The translations under genes were made by a program, and so were the position numbers. Below, piece after piece: positions 22,126-36,600 of a DNA stretch of 64,000 nucleotides. A model generated the notes under the pieces. The model was not told the DNA's origin and made no database searches. It saw only the letters and a program-made list of their open reading frames with translations. The stretch is taken from contig OX457052.1 in NCBI GenBank assembly GCA_949752735.1, forward strand, positions 17,545,649 through 17,609,648, in the 5' to 3' direction. Each line of letters starts with the position of its first letter. Position 1 is the stretch's first letter. Origin of the DNA: Lumbricus terrestris. Taxonomy: Eukaryota > Annelida > Clitellata > Crassiclitellata > Lumbricidae.

Positions 22126-25100
22126 AAATTAAGTCTGCATCATCAATCAAGCGGTCAAGATCAGGGTATTAGAGTTTTACTAGTGGTTTTACTAGTGGGT
22201 AAATGATTTGCAAATGTTTTAAAGTCGTCATTATATTACACAAAGTATGCATGCAGGCTTATTTTCATTAGTTTCTTGCAATTAGTTGTAATTACTTATA
22301 GACACAATAATGGAGGCGGTTCTGTTGTGGAATCTGAACTCTTGTTCATATTAGTCTGTGTCTTTCTTCCCAGATGTCGCCAGTGCAAGAAGGATAACAA
22401 CATGTCGGAGCTATGTTGTTCGGTGTTAGGAATTATTGTGTTTTAGGAGCATTTTGGTCGTATTTTCAAAGAATTGACAGGACCCATCTGAAATTTGCGT
22501 AAGCTTGACGCCTTGTGTATATTTTTTAGTTAGGCAATTTCCTGTGCAAGCAGTACATGAAATTTGATCACTTGTGAAGAATAACAGCATATTGGTAGGC
22601 TACCCCGTATAACGCAAGCACTTATATTAGGCTACGTGCAAATAAGCGTTGCAGGGATTAGTTTTTTTCGTGTGGTTTTTCATTGCAGAGTTTGACTGTC
22701 GAAAATGGTTAATTTGGTTAATTTTAGCCTCAGACATTCGTGTTGGCCGAATAGCGCGTTTTTGGCACTATTCGTCCTAGCAAATTTTATGCTTACAAAT
22801 AGTTGCGGATGATTTTGTAATTGTTCAAGAAACTCATCATGTTTAACTATTAAAACAATAAGCGTCCATTGAATTCTCTGCCATTTTCGACTGACATTTA
22901 GGATCACTGGGTGTCATTTTATGACATGGTTTATTGGTTCCTTTAGAATATACATGGACTAATATACAAATAGATATCAGTGTTTGTTACGGTATGTATT
23001 CACGAAATTCTGACTGTGTTTTACTCCCAGGTGTGTATGGTTCCTCAGCGTATTCAGAATATCCCAATATTAGTGTTTTTATATTGCTGTTTTTTGGGCA
23101 AACGGATTATCAGATTTAGAAATCCAATTTTAAACTGATTATCAGATTTAAAAAATGGCCTTAATGAAACTCTGATTATCCTGGCTGGCAGTGTAGCCAT
23201 AAAAGAGGTTGTGGGTGTAAACAAAGATGGTGGCCACTGGGATTAATTGCATTTGACAACGTTTTCGACATAAAAACGTGTTGAAGAGGTTCTGTTACAA
23301 TTAACCGGTCTTGCTCACTGTTAACGAATTTTGTATTGGTTTTCATTTTCACAATCACTCTGTAACCTGGAACAGCAAGCAAGTCATGAAGATGACGTTA
23401 AATGAGGTGTTGTTCACATATTTTCATGGGGAGTTTTAAGAGTTATACCCTGGGAGCATGTTCTACACTGGGAGGGTAGCATGCCAGAGAGTCTGAGCAC
23501 TTATGAAAGGAGTTTTGATCATATCTTTTGGTGCTAATTTCTTTCATAGTATAGTGTGCAGTTGCATTTAGGTTCTTTTTAAAATATATAAAGGTTGTTT
23601 CACAGTCTCCTAGTAAGCAGGCCTGCTTAGCAACTGACTAATTTGAATTGTATCACTGATTCACGTTTTGCCTGGCTTTCATCAATTTACTCCAAGCAGA
23701 ATGGGTGGTAAATTTCATGATCAGCAATTTTCATGTCCTGATATCATATTTAAAGCGAAAATTGCGTTAGGTATAACATATCACCACAGCGCAGGTCAAT
23801 ACAGGTATGTAGTTTTTCACGTGTTTGTAGAAAATCTTATCTGGATCTCTGCCTTGTAGCCGTGTTCTTTTTATATCGAGTGCTTTTCATAACAACTTGG
23901 GAAGTCCCTTTTACATCTATAAAGAGGCTGTTGATCTGCTAAGCACCTTACTTAAGGTATTGGCATGTAAATGTGCTGCTTTGATGTTAAGATGGTCCTT
24001 AAAACTGGGATGCAGTTCAGCTCTTGCTTCAGTGGCTGTAAACAACAATCTATAAAGGAGAATGTTCGTTTGAGAATAAATTTCAACTTGAGGTATAGTT
24101 ACTTATGGTACTGTAATGGATATACAAACTGAATTTTGTAAACTCAAGTAAAGTTTCAGAATTCAGTCTGATGTTGCTTAGATAAAGTAAGATTTCTGCA
24201 TTAACTTATTTTCTGTGAAGCTTCGAAAAGTAAATGGTCTTGTCAAAGTCTGGTTCTCACTGTTGCCTTTTATGTATGAATCTACTACTTTCTTAGCTTT
24301 TTGGAGAGAGACATCTGCCAAGTTATAAGTGATTTGCATCAGCTGAGCTCTGTCTTGGTTTCTGTTGACATTTACAACCCTATCTTAGCATCCTCTGTCA
24401 ATCAAGTGTATACTTGTTGATTATGTGGATTACACATGTAAGGCTGTAAGTGTGTAAGTCTTTGCCATATTATGAATCATGAAGTATTGTATCGGGGGAT
24501 GATGTTTTATTATTATTATAAAATTATTTTTTGTTTATTAATTATTTATCTGAGGACTGTTAATACCTATGGTTATAATATTTGAAAATGTATGTTGCTA
24601 TTTTTTTGTTTATTTGTTTTGATGTGCGTGTGAGATGGAGAAGTAGATTTCTCACTGCAACGAATTTCTGCTAAAATAATAAAAAAATGACTGATGATAT
24701 CTATGATTCTCTGCTTGTGACAGCAATAATTCACAATATGCTTGATTTTTTCATAATTTTTCTTAATTTCTATACTTAGACTCCAGCTGCTACTGTATGT
24801 CATTATATTATTGTATCATGCATCTCGTGATCCTCACTGCTTCTTGGCTGAATTGCTGATCAGACTAGCTGTGTCTGTTGTTGCCTGCACTGATTTCGTG
24901 CAAGTGAGTGGCTCAGTTTGAAACTGTGTTTTTTTACCTGTAAAGCACTTGCAGGTAAGGTGCCAGCATAAGTTTATTCGGACCATTTTACTGACGCATT
25001 CTAGTGCTATCTTCTGGTCTCACCTTGAAGCGCTGTTACGTGGTTGTCATTTCAAGGTGGGAGCATTGCTGTAGAACAAAAACGGGACTACTTTAACTCT

Positions 25101-27254
25101 TCTTAATCTTGGATTGGCATCTTTTGGAGAACGTGTTTCCTTTGTATGTGGTCAGTTCTCAATCACAGGAACTGAATTTATTACCGCTCATGGCGCAACT
25201 TTCTTTCTCAACCTGTCTTTCATGTTTAACTGAAAACGTACGTCGTTGACCCTGGGTGTAATGTGGTTCACATTGGACTTATTTCTCAGGCGTCACTGCT
25301 GTTCATATAAATTTGAGCATTTGTGTAAGGTCAGCTATTCTAGGTAAAGTAGCACCTACCAGTTGTTATCAATCAAAATTTAAGTAGCACCTCTTTAAGG
25401 TCTTAACTGAGTGGCAATGTTTTAAATTTAAATTTTGACTTTCAATTTCAAGCGTGTTGTATGATTAATAATTACATGAAGGGATTTACCTGTTAGTCTG
25501 TAGTTTTAATTTTATTAACAGGGATGTTAAATGATGATTGGATTAGGTGAGTTTAATAGATTTTATAACGATTTAATGCAACGTATTAACATGTATCCAG
25601 GTGACTTAATGCATGTTTTGCCACAGCTGTTCACATTCACTATGTTTTGTCGTCGTAGTTGCTATGGATTATTGAATTGAACTGAATGGCTTGTGATGTT
25701 TTGAGGGCATCACTGTGTCCCACCTGCACAGCCATTGTGTTTGCGTGTATCAAATAATATGGTCGCTTCTCATTGATAAAGGTCTCTGTATTTTAATAGT
25801 GAAATATGGGACTGTTGATTTCAAAATTAATCTATTTTGGCCGGTTTGGCAGTCCAAAGTTTGTGCTTTTGTTTCGGACCAAGAGTGGTTGAGCTTTTCA
25901 TGAATAAATATATTAGTTTTCTGCTACATGATCAGTTTAGTTTGTTCAATGACGTAACCTATCAAGTTACGAATTGCAATATTGAATGACTTCGGTGTAT
26001 AATTAATAATGGTAGCAAGAAGAAAATGATTCTGTTTATATGGTAAAATACTCGTGGGAAAATTCCAGGACATTCCAGGTTGTGATTTATGGCCTCAGGA
26101 ACAGAGCTTTGCCCCAAATAAAACCCAGCCTATGTTTGAACTTTGAATGGCATTGAGTATGGCCACTCTCAGAAGTGTGCGGATACAGTTGGTGTGCTTT
26201 GTTACCAGACATTTAATGTTGTTGAAGATTTTAGTTCTATAATCCCTCTTGTTACCAAATTATCATGTAACAGATGTGTAAGGGTAAGTGTTAACCTAAT
26301 AGGGTCAATTGTTCTAGGTATAGTAGCATCTACTTGATTACTGGTAGGCCTTTGTATGTATAGTTTGGTTTGACCTCCAATACATAGTTTGCTTGTATAG
26401 GGCTTTGGCATTGTCTGCTAGAACAGAAATACATTTCCTGATTGTATTGTATTGTGTTGTATCCATATATCTATGAAGCACCTCTTGCAGTGCTCACCAC
26501 TAAGAGGTGCTCCCAGTGCAAAAGACCTTTGGAAGGAAGACGGTTGTCTGAGGACGATGAGAAGAGACGCTCGGATCACCAATTAATATTAAAGGAGAAA
26601 TGTGTTAATGGAGAGAGAGATGGTTCGATAGTGCAAAGCGAAAGAAGGTGAAGGCTTGTGTTTTGGCCATAACAGTGCGCTGGGGAACAAAATCAATATG
26701 ACTTATACTCCATATGATTCGTAGATGCTCTGACTGTGAAAATGTAAGTTAAAAAAAGCGTCTGCAGTTTCTGACAAACCGCGGTAATGGAATAAGTTTA
26801 TCACGTAAAGAATTAAAGACTTTCAAGCTATCCACAATCAGTGCTGCTTTATATTGAGACTGTTTTACGATTTTGTAATGTGGGCTTTTTAGCTAAATTA
26901 AATTTCGGATGTACTTTTCCCTCACCATATTTACATTTGGTGTTGCAAGGGGTTCCAGGATGTATACATGATGAAGTAATCAAGTAGGGTCATGGTCCAG
27001 ACAGGATCAATGCTTTTCGTTTCAGATTTCGAAATTCAGCTGCACGTGTTTGACTGGTGATTTGTTGTCAGTGTTTCGGTTTCTCTGACAGACCAGAGTG
27101 TAAACAGTGTTGCATTTCTAACCTTTTGACCTCACAGAGGAGATATTAACACGGAGAACCATAAACCATAAAGCAAGCAGCATGGTTATTAGAATAATCT
27201 AACATGGCAGAAAATGATGTCAACAGCATTCATGAGCCTGCGAGTATTGTATAC

Positions 27255-27500
27255 AGTTTGGGATATAATTATATATATAACTATATATAGATATATAGTT
27301 ATTTATAATATAATATATATATAATATATAATCTAAATATAATATATATTATATTTAGATTATATATAGATATATATATAGATATATTATATATTAGATT
27401 ATATATATATATATTATAATTATGTATGTATACAATATGTAACTATATTATGTATATTATATACAATGATACAGATATATATATACATATATATAATTAT
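27255..27500. repeat. AT-rich (TA)n-like block upstream of RNF19
   Basis: Nearly pure A/T with many ATATAT runs and local self-complementarity, for example ATCTAAATATAATATATATT against its inverse at about 27332-27362. It ends about 105 bases before the RNF19 start codon. Confidence 0.85.
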
Positions 27501-27605
27501 ACACAGGTCAATGTTCGATTTGCTGTTGTAGTTTCGAATCTTTCGGTCAGTCCTATAAAGTAGGATCGCCTCGACGTCGGACAACGAGTCGGATGTAAGT
27601 ATTCT

Positions 27606-30600
27606 ATGGGCAAGCAAGACCAGGACAGCTTTTCGATGGCTTCCGCTTCCTCCCGACCGTCCGTCGACCAGGGTCGCAAGACCGCACGGTGGTTCTCCCT
27701 GCGCCGGATGTTCCGCGACATTCAGCGCCAGCGCTACTCGACGTCATCCCAGAAGAAGCGCTCCCTGCAGATCGAGCTCGACTTTCGCTCGGCGAGCAGT
27801 CGCCACTCGTCCCCGCAGTACGATCGTGATGCCGCCGTGCACAGCATCGAGGTCGTAAGTAAAGACTCGACCGGGTCGGTGCACGGGAGCACGAGCAAGG
27901 GGGAGTCGTCGAACGCGGGGAGAATCGACTGCCCGCTGTGCGCGCTTCAGCAGCCGAGGGAGAACTTCCCGCACATAATTACGTGTAGTCACCGTGCCTG
28001 CAGGGACTGCCTGAAGCAGTACCTGCGCATCGAGATAACGGAGAGCCGCGTGAACATCGCCTGCCCGGAATGCACGGAGAGACTACATCCGAACGACATC
28101 CAGAAGATCCTGGAGGACGACGTCCTGATTAGGAAGTACGAGGAGTTCATGCTGCGTCGGGTGCTTGTTCTTGATCCGGACGCGCGCTGGTGCCCTGCTC
28201 CGGATTGCGGGTGAGCAGTTTGAGCGTTGTTACGAGTGCTTTTTTACCGTCTAACTTGAAAACATTGTCTGTATTTTTACCTGACTTCTCTTTCATCGTT
28301 GGATGTTATTGAGGTGATTTGGTTTTGTTTATGAGGTGAGCATTGCCTGTAGATTTGATTAACTGTGTAATTTGAATGGAGATTTACAATATCAGTGACG
28401 ATTGCTAGGCTGTTCAAAACAATTTCCATGCTCATTTTAGTTTCTTCTGCAAGATCTGCAGTGCTGCTGTTTCACGTTTCAGTCATCCTCTGACAAATGT
28501 GTATTCCGGTTCATCATTATTAGTGGGTACAAATAAACAATCTCCATTGTCCTCAATCTTCATTGTCCTCAGTCTCCATTATCCTCAATCTCCATTGTCC
28601 TCAGTCACTCATTAAATCCCATGATCCCTTCAGACATAGTCCAAGTGATCTATGTATGTATGATCACTTGTTATATCGCCCCTTCAAATTCCTAAGATAC
28701 TACTCAGAGCCGCTCCTGACTACAACACAAACACTGAATCGTGGTTTCAAGCCGAAACACCTGAGTTAATATTGCAACTGATGGACTTGCGCAGGGTCCC
28801 TACATGGCAGCCTATGGTGGATTCAAACCCGAAACCTTCTGGCTCCATGGCACCGAACATACCCCTACACAACCGCTCCCATGGTCAGTTACAGTTCTGC
28901 CATTCCTACTTGATGTACATTCACATATCAGTTGCCGATATATTAAGTTACTTTTTATGCAGCTGGTGATTGTCTTGTAGATATGTCGTCATAGCAACCG
29001 GCTGTGCAAGTTGTCCGAAACTGACGTGCGAGCGTCCGGGTTGTGGCACGTTGTTCTGCTATCACTGTAAGCAGTACTGGCATCCCAACCAGACGTGTGA
29101 TGCTGCTCGAGCTGAGCGCTCTTCAAACTTGCGCTCGTCGTCGTTCAGCTACAGCCATGACTCGAGCTCTCACAGTGAGCACTAGTTGATTTGAGCACTC
29201 GTTGATTTTACTCTCTTTTAATTTTGCTTTGTGATTATTTTAAACTTGTTTGTCAGTAGCAGTTGAATTTATATAACACCTGTTGAAAAATTAAGCTGCT
29301 AATAAGCAGTCAACCATACAAGTTCTTGCATATGCAACCAATCCTTGGTTGGGTTGAGTTTTTTTTAACTTGTGCCCAAGCTGTGTGTTTATTGTCATGT
29401 AAGTGTGAAAGAATTGTACAAACTGATTATCTGATTTGCATCCATTAGCCGAAACTGCCTGCAGCTGTAACAATTGCGTTGTCTTTGCTTGCTGTCTTCT
29501 ATTAATAGTTCCTATGCTGCCGGCCATTGTTATGAAGTCGTCATTGGCATTCAAATCGTGTGGTGTTAATAAATTGTTCTTGTTTCGTATATTTCATGTC
29601 CAGACCTGTAGTTAGTCAGCCTGTGGTGGCATTAACAAAAGATGTTAACACTTTATGTTTAATGTTACTGGCATTGTTGAAAACATTTGTGCTATTTGAG
29701 GGAAACTGAGTTTCCTTCTGTGCTAATAATGTAAAATTATATAGTATTTAAGTTGTGAGTCTGCATGCCAGTATTAGAAAGGCCACTGAACATGACAGTG
29801 TGCCACAAATTATATGACAATATGGGTAATAATGCCATTGGCAAGTTACCCGAGGATCCATAATATTATAATATAATAATCTAATATTGTAATAATAATA
29901 TAATATATAAATAAATAATATACTAAATATAAATAATATATAATAATCCATAATATTACTGCTTGCAGTGCTCTCTCCTTCTCTTTGCTCTATACTTCTG
30001 TCTGGAAGTTTCTCTTCTGAGTTTTCTAAAAACCTGCTTCTTCTCATGGGGCCTTGCACTCTGGGAGCTCCTCAGAACAGTTCATCCTACTAGAGGCACT
30101 TTATTAATGATTAAATACGATACAAATACAATTACTTGATGACAGAAGCATCGGCTAATTTCATAAAGTCATTGCGTATTATTTTTAGTGAAGCGACTTT
30201 ACAGAGTTGAGCGACTAATGTGTATACCAATAGGTTATAAAATGACTTGCCTTGCTATTTTTATGCGTGCATTTTACATGGAAGTCAAGGGGTAAGATAT
30301 TACTTTTTTCAGATGAAATCAAGCCGTGTCCTCGTTGTGGAGCATTTATTGTTAAGATGGACGATGGTTCGTGCAATCATATGACGTGCGCCATGTGTGG
30401 AGCGGAATTCTGTTGGCTCTGTATGAAGGAAATTTCAGATCTACACTATCTTAGGTTGGTTTGGCGGCCTTTACTTTATTCTCCATTTAATATTGAAATA
30501 AGTGACATTAGTTTCGTCTTCACTTTCCACTTCTTCTTGATACACAAACATTCTGCTTTAGAGTATATTTTATTTTATTCTATTGATCTTCACGTCTATC

Positions 30601-33600
30601 AAGGTATCATTATTATATTATTTTGATACATTGGGATAACTGAAAATGACGTTGAAAGCTTCTGTCCACACATAGCAAATTTCTTAAAGTCAGTAAGTAC
30701 TCCCACTTATGGTGTCACTGTTAGAAAGGGCGCTACATAAATTTCAGTTAATTGATTGTGCAACATGCTTCATCATAACCATTGCATCCATTGATGCATT
30801 TATTCATTCATTTTATAAGAATTATTTTATTATTATTTTATGTAGCTGTTTATGTTTGACAGAGCATGATTAGTATACTCTATGCAGTTGCCTTTAAAAC
30901 ATGGACAGAAGTGTCAGTAATATGAAAAACAAGAGAGCCTGTTGGGAAAAAAAGATTTATCGGAGTGGAACAGGCTTTGTGATTTGTGGTTCAAGCATTT
31001 AGTCTTGAACTGTTTGTTTTCTGTAGTCCATCTGGGTGTACGTTTTGGGGCAAGAAGCCGTGGAGTCGAAAGAAGAAGATCCTGTGGCAACTTGGGACGT
31101 TGGTTGGCGCTCCGGTTGGAATTAGCCTTATTGCTGGTGTCGCTGTGCCTGCCATCATCATTGGGGTTCCAATCTGGGTCGGTCGAAAGGTAACTAGGTC
31201 ATGCTATTCGCTGTGGAATTAACTGTAATTATCCGAAGAATTTTGCCATGTATATAAGCTCAGTGTTTAATCTAGACGTCTCTGGGGGGGGGAAAGTTCC
31301 CCCCCCAGGATTGACATTTCCCCCCAGAAAAATTTGACGAAATGATATTGGTTTTTAGTTACTGCTTTCATCATTGTTTTACATGAAGTGTTATAATATA
31401 TCGTGATATTATTTATTATTATATGATTATAATGACATTATTTTACTACTATAATATATGATACTATCATGTTAAGACAACACCTTAAAATGCAGCCATT
31501 GTAATGTGGAAATTCAAAAAGTTTCTAATGGGTCACTGAAACAATACAGCTATTTTGTTAAAATGACACCCTAAAATGCTGCCATTGCAATATGGAAATC
31601 AAAAATTTTTCTAATGGGTCGCTGGAATAGTAGGCCTACAGCTATTTTGTTAAGATGACACCTTAAAATGTTGCCATTGTAATGTGGAAATTCAAAAAGT
31701 TTCTAATGTGTCACTGAAACAGTACAGCTATTTTGTTAAGATGACCCCTTAAAATGCTGCCATTGCAATGTGGAAATCAAAAATTTTTCTAATGGATCAC
31801 TGAAAAAGTACAGCTATTTTGTTAAGACGACACCTTAAAATGCTGCCATTGCAATGTGGAAATTCAAAAAGTTTCTAATGGGTCACTGAAACAATACAGC
31901 TATTTTGTTAAGATGACACCCTAAAATGCTGCCATTGCAATATGGAAATCAAAAATTTTTCTAATGGGTCGCTGGAACAGTACAGCTATTTTGTTAAGGC
32001 GACACCTTAAAATGCTGCCATTGCAATGTGGAAATCCAAAAATTTTCTAATGGATCACTGAAAAAGTACAGCTATTTTGTTAAGACGACACCTTAAAATG
32101 CTGCCATTGCAATGTGGAAATTCAAAAAGTTTCTAATGGGTCACTGAAACAATACAGCTATTTTGTTAAGATGACACCCTAAAATGCTGCCATTGCAATG
32201 TGGAAATTCAAAAAGTTTCTGATGGGGAGGGGCGCAACCCCCTCCCCATACCTCTCCCCCTCCCAGTCTCGGTGCTATGCGCATCACGAGCGTCCTTCGG
32301 ACATTCAAATGTCTCCCCCCAGAAACCCCAATTCCCCCCCCAGAGGAGGGGGGCTAGATTAAACACTGATATAAGCTGGATTTGAGGTTATCATTATATT
32401 ATAATGTTTAATTATATAGTTGAATTTACAGAAGTGCAATTTGTCAAGTTAACTGAACTGTCAGTGGACGATTCATTGTATCATAGGTCGAATGACTAAG
32501 TGACAGTAAATGGCTTCGAATTATTTTAGGTAGCTCCTTCACTGCTCATGAGCTGTTGATGTAGTCTTTTTATGCATATGAATATTGACTATGCCATTTG
32601 ATAAAATAGTGCAGCAAGAGTCGGAACGAGTGGACAGAAGTAAGAAGGCCACTTGAGAGAAAACTGTTGTTAGAGCAGGTTCACCTCTGAGTGAAAGAAG
32701 AACATTTCAGATTTATTAAATCGTTTTGAACTGAGGGATATAGCTATAGAAAATTCATAAATTGGGTTTGGCCAGTTAAATTTATAATAACTGGTAGGCA
32801 GTCTTATGAAATCTTATGAAAAGCATGTTTGTTATTGTAGGTGTAACTAATTAGCTTTGGCTTTGTGTTATTTGACATCAGCAGGAATAAATTAGAAGCC
32901 GGATTTAATTAACATTATAATTTATGCTCGATATTTTCAGTTGCACGCTAAATGTGGTGGGATGTCAGTACATAAGCGCAACCTGGCTGTGGCTGGTGGA
33001 GTCATTGCATCTATTCTTGTGTCTCCACTTCTGGCCGCCCTTGCTGTTGGTTAGTAATTTAAGGTGTATATATATATATGTAAATTAGCCGTGACACATC
33101 CATGCACGATTTTAATTCTAGTCAAATTAAGTGCATCTACGTGTTTGTTTGATATTGTAATTATATCTCCATATTCAATCTAGAAATTGACACGATGTAA
33201 AGAGATCTCGGTATCACTGCTCGCATAATCTAGAAAGGGTGCTACATAAAAATTTCAATTAGTTGATTGGTTGATTAATTTATTTATAAGTCAACTGCTG
33301 ATCTTTCCATTTACTTTCTGTCTCTTCTGATCTTTCACTATGTCTTCAACCTCCTGTCATCTGCCAATTTAAAATCACTTCTTGGGGCCCCTCTCAGCGG
33401 GATTTCTCCCTTTTTGGGTCACCCGCTGTCTCCTTGAGTCCTTGCTGAAACTAGCTCGTAATTAGATGATGTCAATTAATTAATAATTTTGGACACGTCA
33501 TGAGACAGCAAAAAGACAGCATAGAAAACAGCTTGATGATAAGACTGATGGATGGAGAAAGAGGAAGAGGAAGACCTAGGACAGCATGGATAGACAGCAT

Positions 33601-36600
33601 CTTGAAATGGACTGGACTTTCATGGAGGAGACTAATGAACATGGCAGGAGATAGACAACTGTGGAAAATGCTCATCCATTCGTGCAGCCAATCGTAGCAG
33701 AGCAACGATGGCGGAATGACATGACAATTAATTGCTGTATTTTTTCCCTTTCACTGTTTCATCTTGTGCTTGCCGTTCTGGGAGTAATAGATGAATTGTT
33801 ATGAGATGAACTGCTGTCAATTCTGAATGTAGTTGAGGTTTAAATTCACTTAAATCACCCCAGAGAAAACTTATTTACAAAGAAAGCAATGCAATTTTGA
33901 TTTCAAGTTTATGTTTAGCTGAATTGTTTGATTTCTTTTTCAGGCATTGGTGTTCCAATTCTGCTTGCCTATGTTTATGGTGTTGTGCCAGTGTCATTGT
34001 GTCGTAGTGGTGGTTGTGGTGTTAGCACGACTAACACCGGAGGTGTTAGAATTGACTTTGATGAGAATGAGGCGCCAGTTATTGGCAACACAGGACCATA
34101 TGCAGGTTAGAAATGAACTGCCATCATCTTGTACTATAAAGCAGAATGTTTGTGTATCTGTGTGTTTGTCTGTCCCAAGAAAGGCTCTGAAACCGCATAC
34201 TTTCGAATGATGAAACTTTTTTACATACTCTTACATGAATTTGTAGGTCAGCGTGACTATTTTCAGCTCTCAATTCACTTTAAAACCTAGTATTAAATAA
34301 AAATATCTTTATCATTTCCTAACTGATACATGTATCAGAACTAAACAATCCTTGGACCTTGTCTCTGAAATTTCCTTATTCTATCCACCTTACTTTCCTG
34401 ACTTGCATGTAAAACTCAAAATGGTCCATCAGTTTTTGTTGTTAAAGCATTTAAAGTGCATAACTAATATGCACTTTAGCAATCTTCATATATTTTATAA
34501 TGAAAATGCTACAGAGAAGCTGATTTACAATTTTACACATTCACTTTCCAAACTTTCTGCATGTGTAAGGAAATTTCCTAAATAAATTTTTTTAATGAAT
34601 TTCATAGCATAGCAGCATGATGATTAATCAGCTGCTGTTCACGAAACTTTTACTTGGCTGAACTACACTGGGGTACTCCATATTACATGAAAAAAAGAAG
34701 ATCTTCATTGTTCTTCAAGTTCTTCTATTGTTTAACAGCGTTAGACGCACGAAGTGTCGTTGAGACAATAGACGGTCATCACCTGATCAACCCGAGCATT
34801 GGACCGAGCATCGGGGAGATGTCAGTTGGAATGACGAACAGTCTGAGCGCGAGTGGTAGTCACCTGGAAAGGGTCGGTGGAGTGATACGCGAGGACAGCT
34901 GTGATCGGGATTCGTCGAGTCATCAGGCGATGGCCGGGTCTTGCATCAACGAAAGCCTATCGGGCAGTTTGATCGCAGGCCACACCAACCTCCAAAACAG
35001 GTTATAAATCTATTATATTTGTTTGCATGTGCTCTTGTTATAGCGCCCCTTTAAGCTCACTACTCAGAGGTGCTCCCGACTGCAGAGCGGACACTGCATC
35101 GGAGTTTCACGCCAAAGCGCTGAGCAATTGCGAGTGAAGGACTTGCCCAAGGTCCCTACCCGGCGACTTGAGGTGGATACGAACCTGCAACCCTTCGGCT
35201 CCAAGGCGACGAACATACCCATTACACCGCCGCGCCCCACAATATCCACGATATCAGCTTCCTCCCACCGTCCAATCGTTCGTCCAACAGACTTGACCTC
35301 TTTGGTTACTTGCTGTAGAACTGCTAAGGCTCAGTCTCAGATCATTTGCCTCAATTGATCATTCTCTTTCGAATGCGCTTTCTCCTTCTGTTTGCCTTGG
35401 CCAACTCTCTTTTTCCTTCTCTTTTGTCAAGGCCTGCTCCTTCTTGCTCGTGAATGGTGTATCCAACCATAACCGTATTTTTGATTGGCACCAAAAACTT
35501 TGTTAGGGCACCCTAGTAGAGGCATTTTATAAATGCTTATACACAAACAATATCAACTTGTCTGTGTCGGCTATAGAAGAAACGCCGTAAATTTATAGCA
35601 ACAATATCTTGGTTTCCTGGTTGATTTCTTCAACATACTTTTTGTTTGTTTTTGTTTTCGTGCTATTGCCTCTAGGAGTTTTAATAATCATTTGCTGTAT
35701 GAGTTAAATGAGCTTTTTAGACCCAGTGATTTTTACGAAAGATTTTGTGTATATCTATATGCATGTGCATTCGTATGTATTATTCCTTAACTCAAAAACT
35801 GGTCTTGATTTACCGTTGCCAGATTGGAAGTGCAAGCAGAGGTTTCGACAAGCGTGGCTCCATTGCAGAACAAACGTGGCAGCCTAAGCAGCGAATCGGC
35901 GAATCTCAGCATCGACACAAAATCTGGCACAATTTCGTTTGGCGACAACATCAGCACAAAAGCGCTGGCCGGGTCTTTGTGTGTGAGGTTAGTCTTCACA
36001 TGCCTTTCTCGACGACTGTGCTTATGTATGGAGCTCAACAACTGAAGTTTTTTATATCTTATTGTATTAAATACCTTGGCTGTGAAAAATTAGACTGGCC
36101 TTTGACTGTGTTGGGATAATTCTGAATATCTCGGAGTAATTTAGTGAATAGCAGCCAGTGGGTTTAAAGATATCTCCGTATTCACTTCTAAATTTGGAGT
36201 TATATCCCAATTACCTTCCTATCACTGTTCAGTTCAATGTTTATTCAGTTCTAAGGGTGACCCTTATTAGCAGGGCTTAGGCCCTATTAGGACTTGCCCC
36301 AGCCCCTTTGAGCCAACATTGTATTTATAGCTAGTACATCTGATAGACTGTTTAACAAAGTTTTTGGTGTCAATCAAGAGTATGGTTTACGAAGTAAGTA
36401 CGAATTTTGAATGTTTGTGTTGTATGTTTGTATTGTATGTTTGTGTTGTGTGTTTGTATTTTGTGTTTGTATTCCATGTTTGTGTTGTATGTTTGTATTG
36501 TATGTTTGCGTTGGTTCTTCATTTCAGAGACAGAGACAATAACTCTGCCACCGTCTCTTTATCCGAAACACCTGTCATCGAGGCGCCAAACAGTCACGTC

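Larger units (their letters stand above)
21041..27605. other. Intergenic region between divergent claudin-like and RNF19 genes
   Basis: About 6.5 kb with no gene recognised. It contains a LINE C-terminal relic (21893-22075), a hairpin (22064-22125), an L2/SINE tail relic (26485-26545, minus) and an AT-rich block (27255-27500). The promoters of both flanking genes must lie within it, but no core element could be called. All ORFs here are below 80 codons. Confidence 0.5.
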
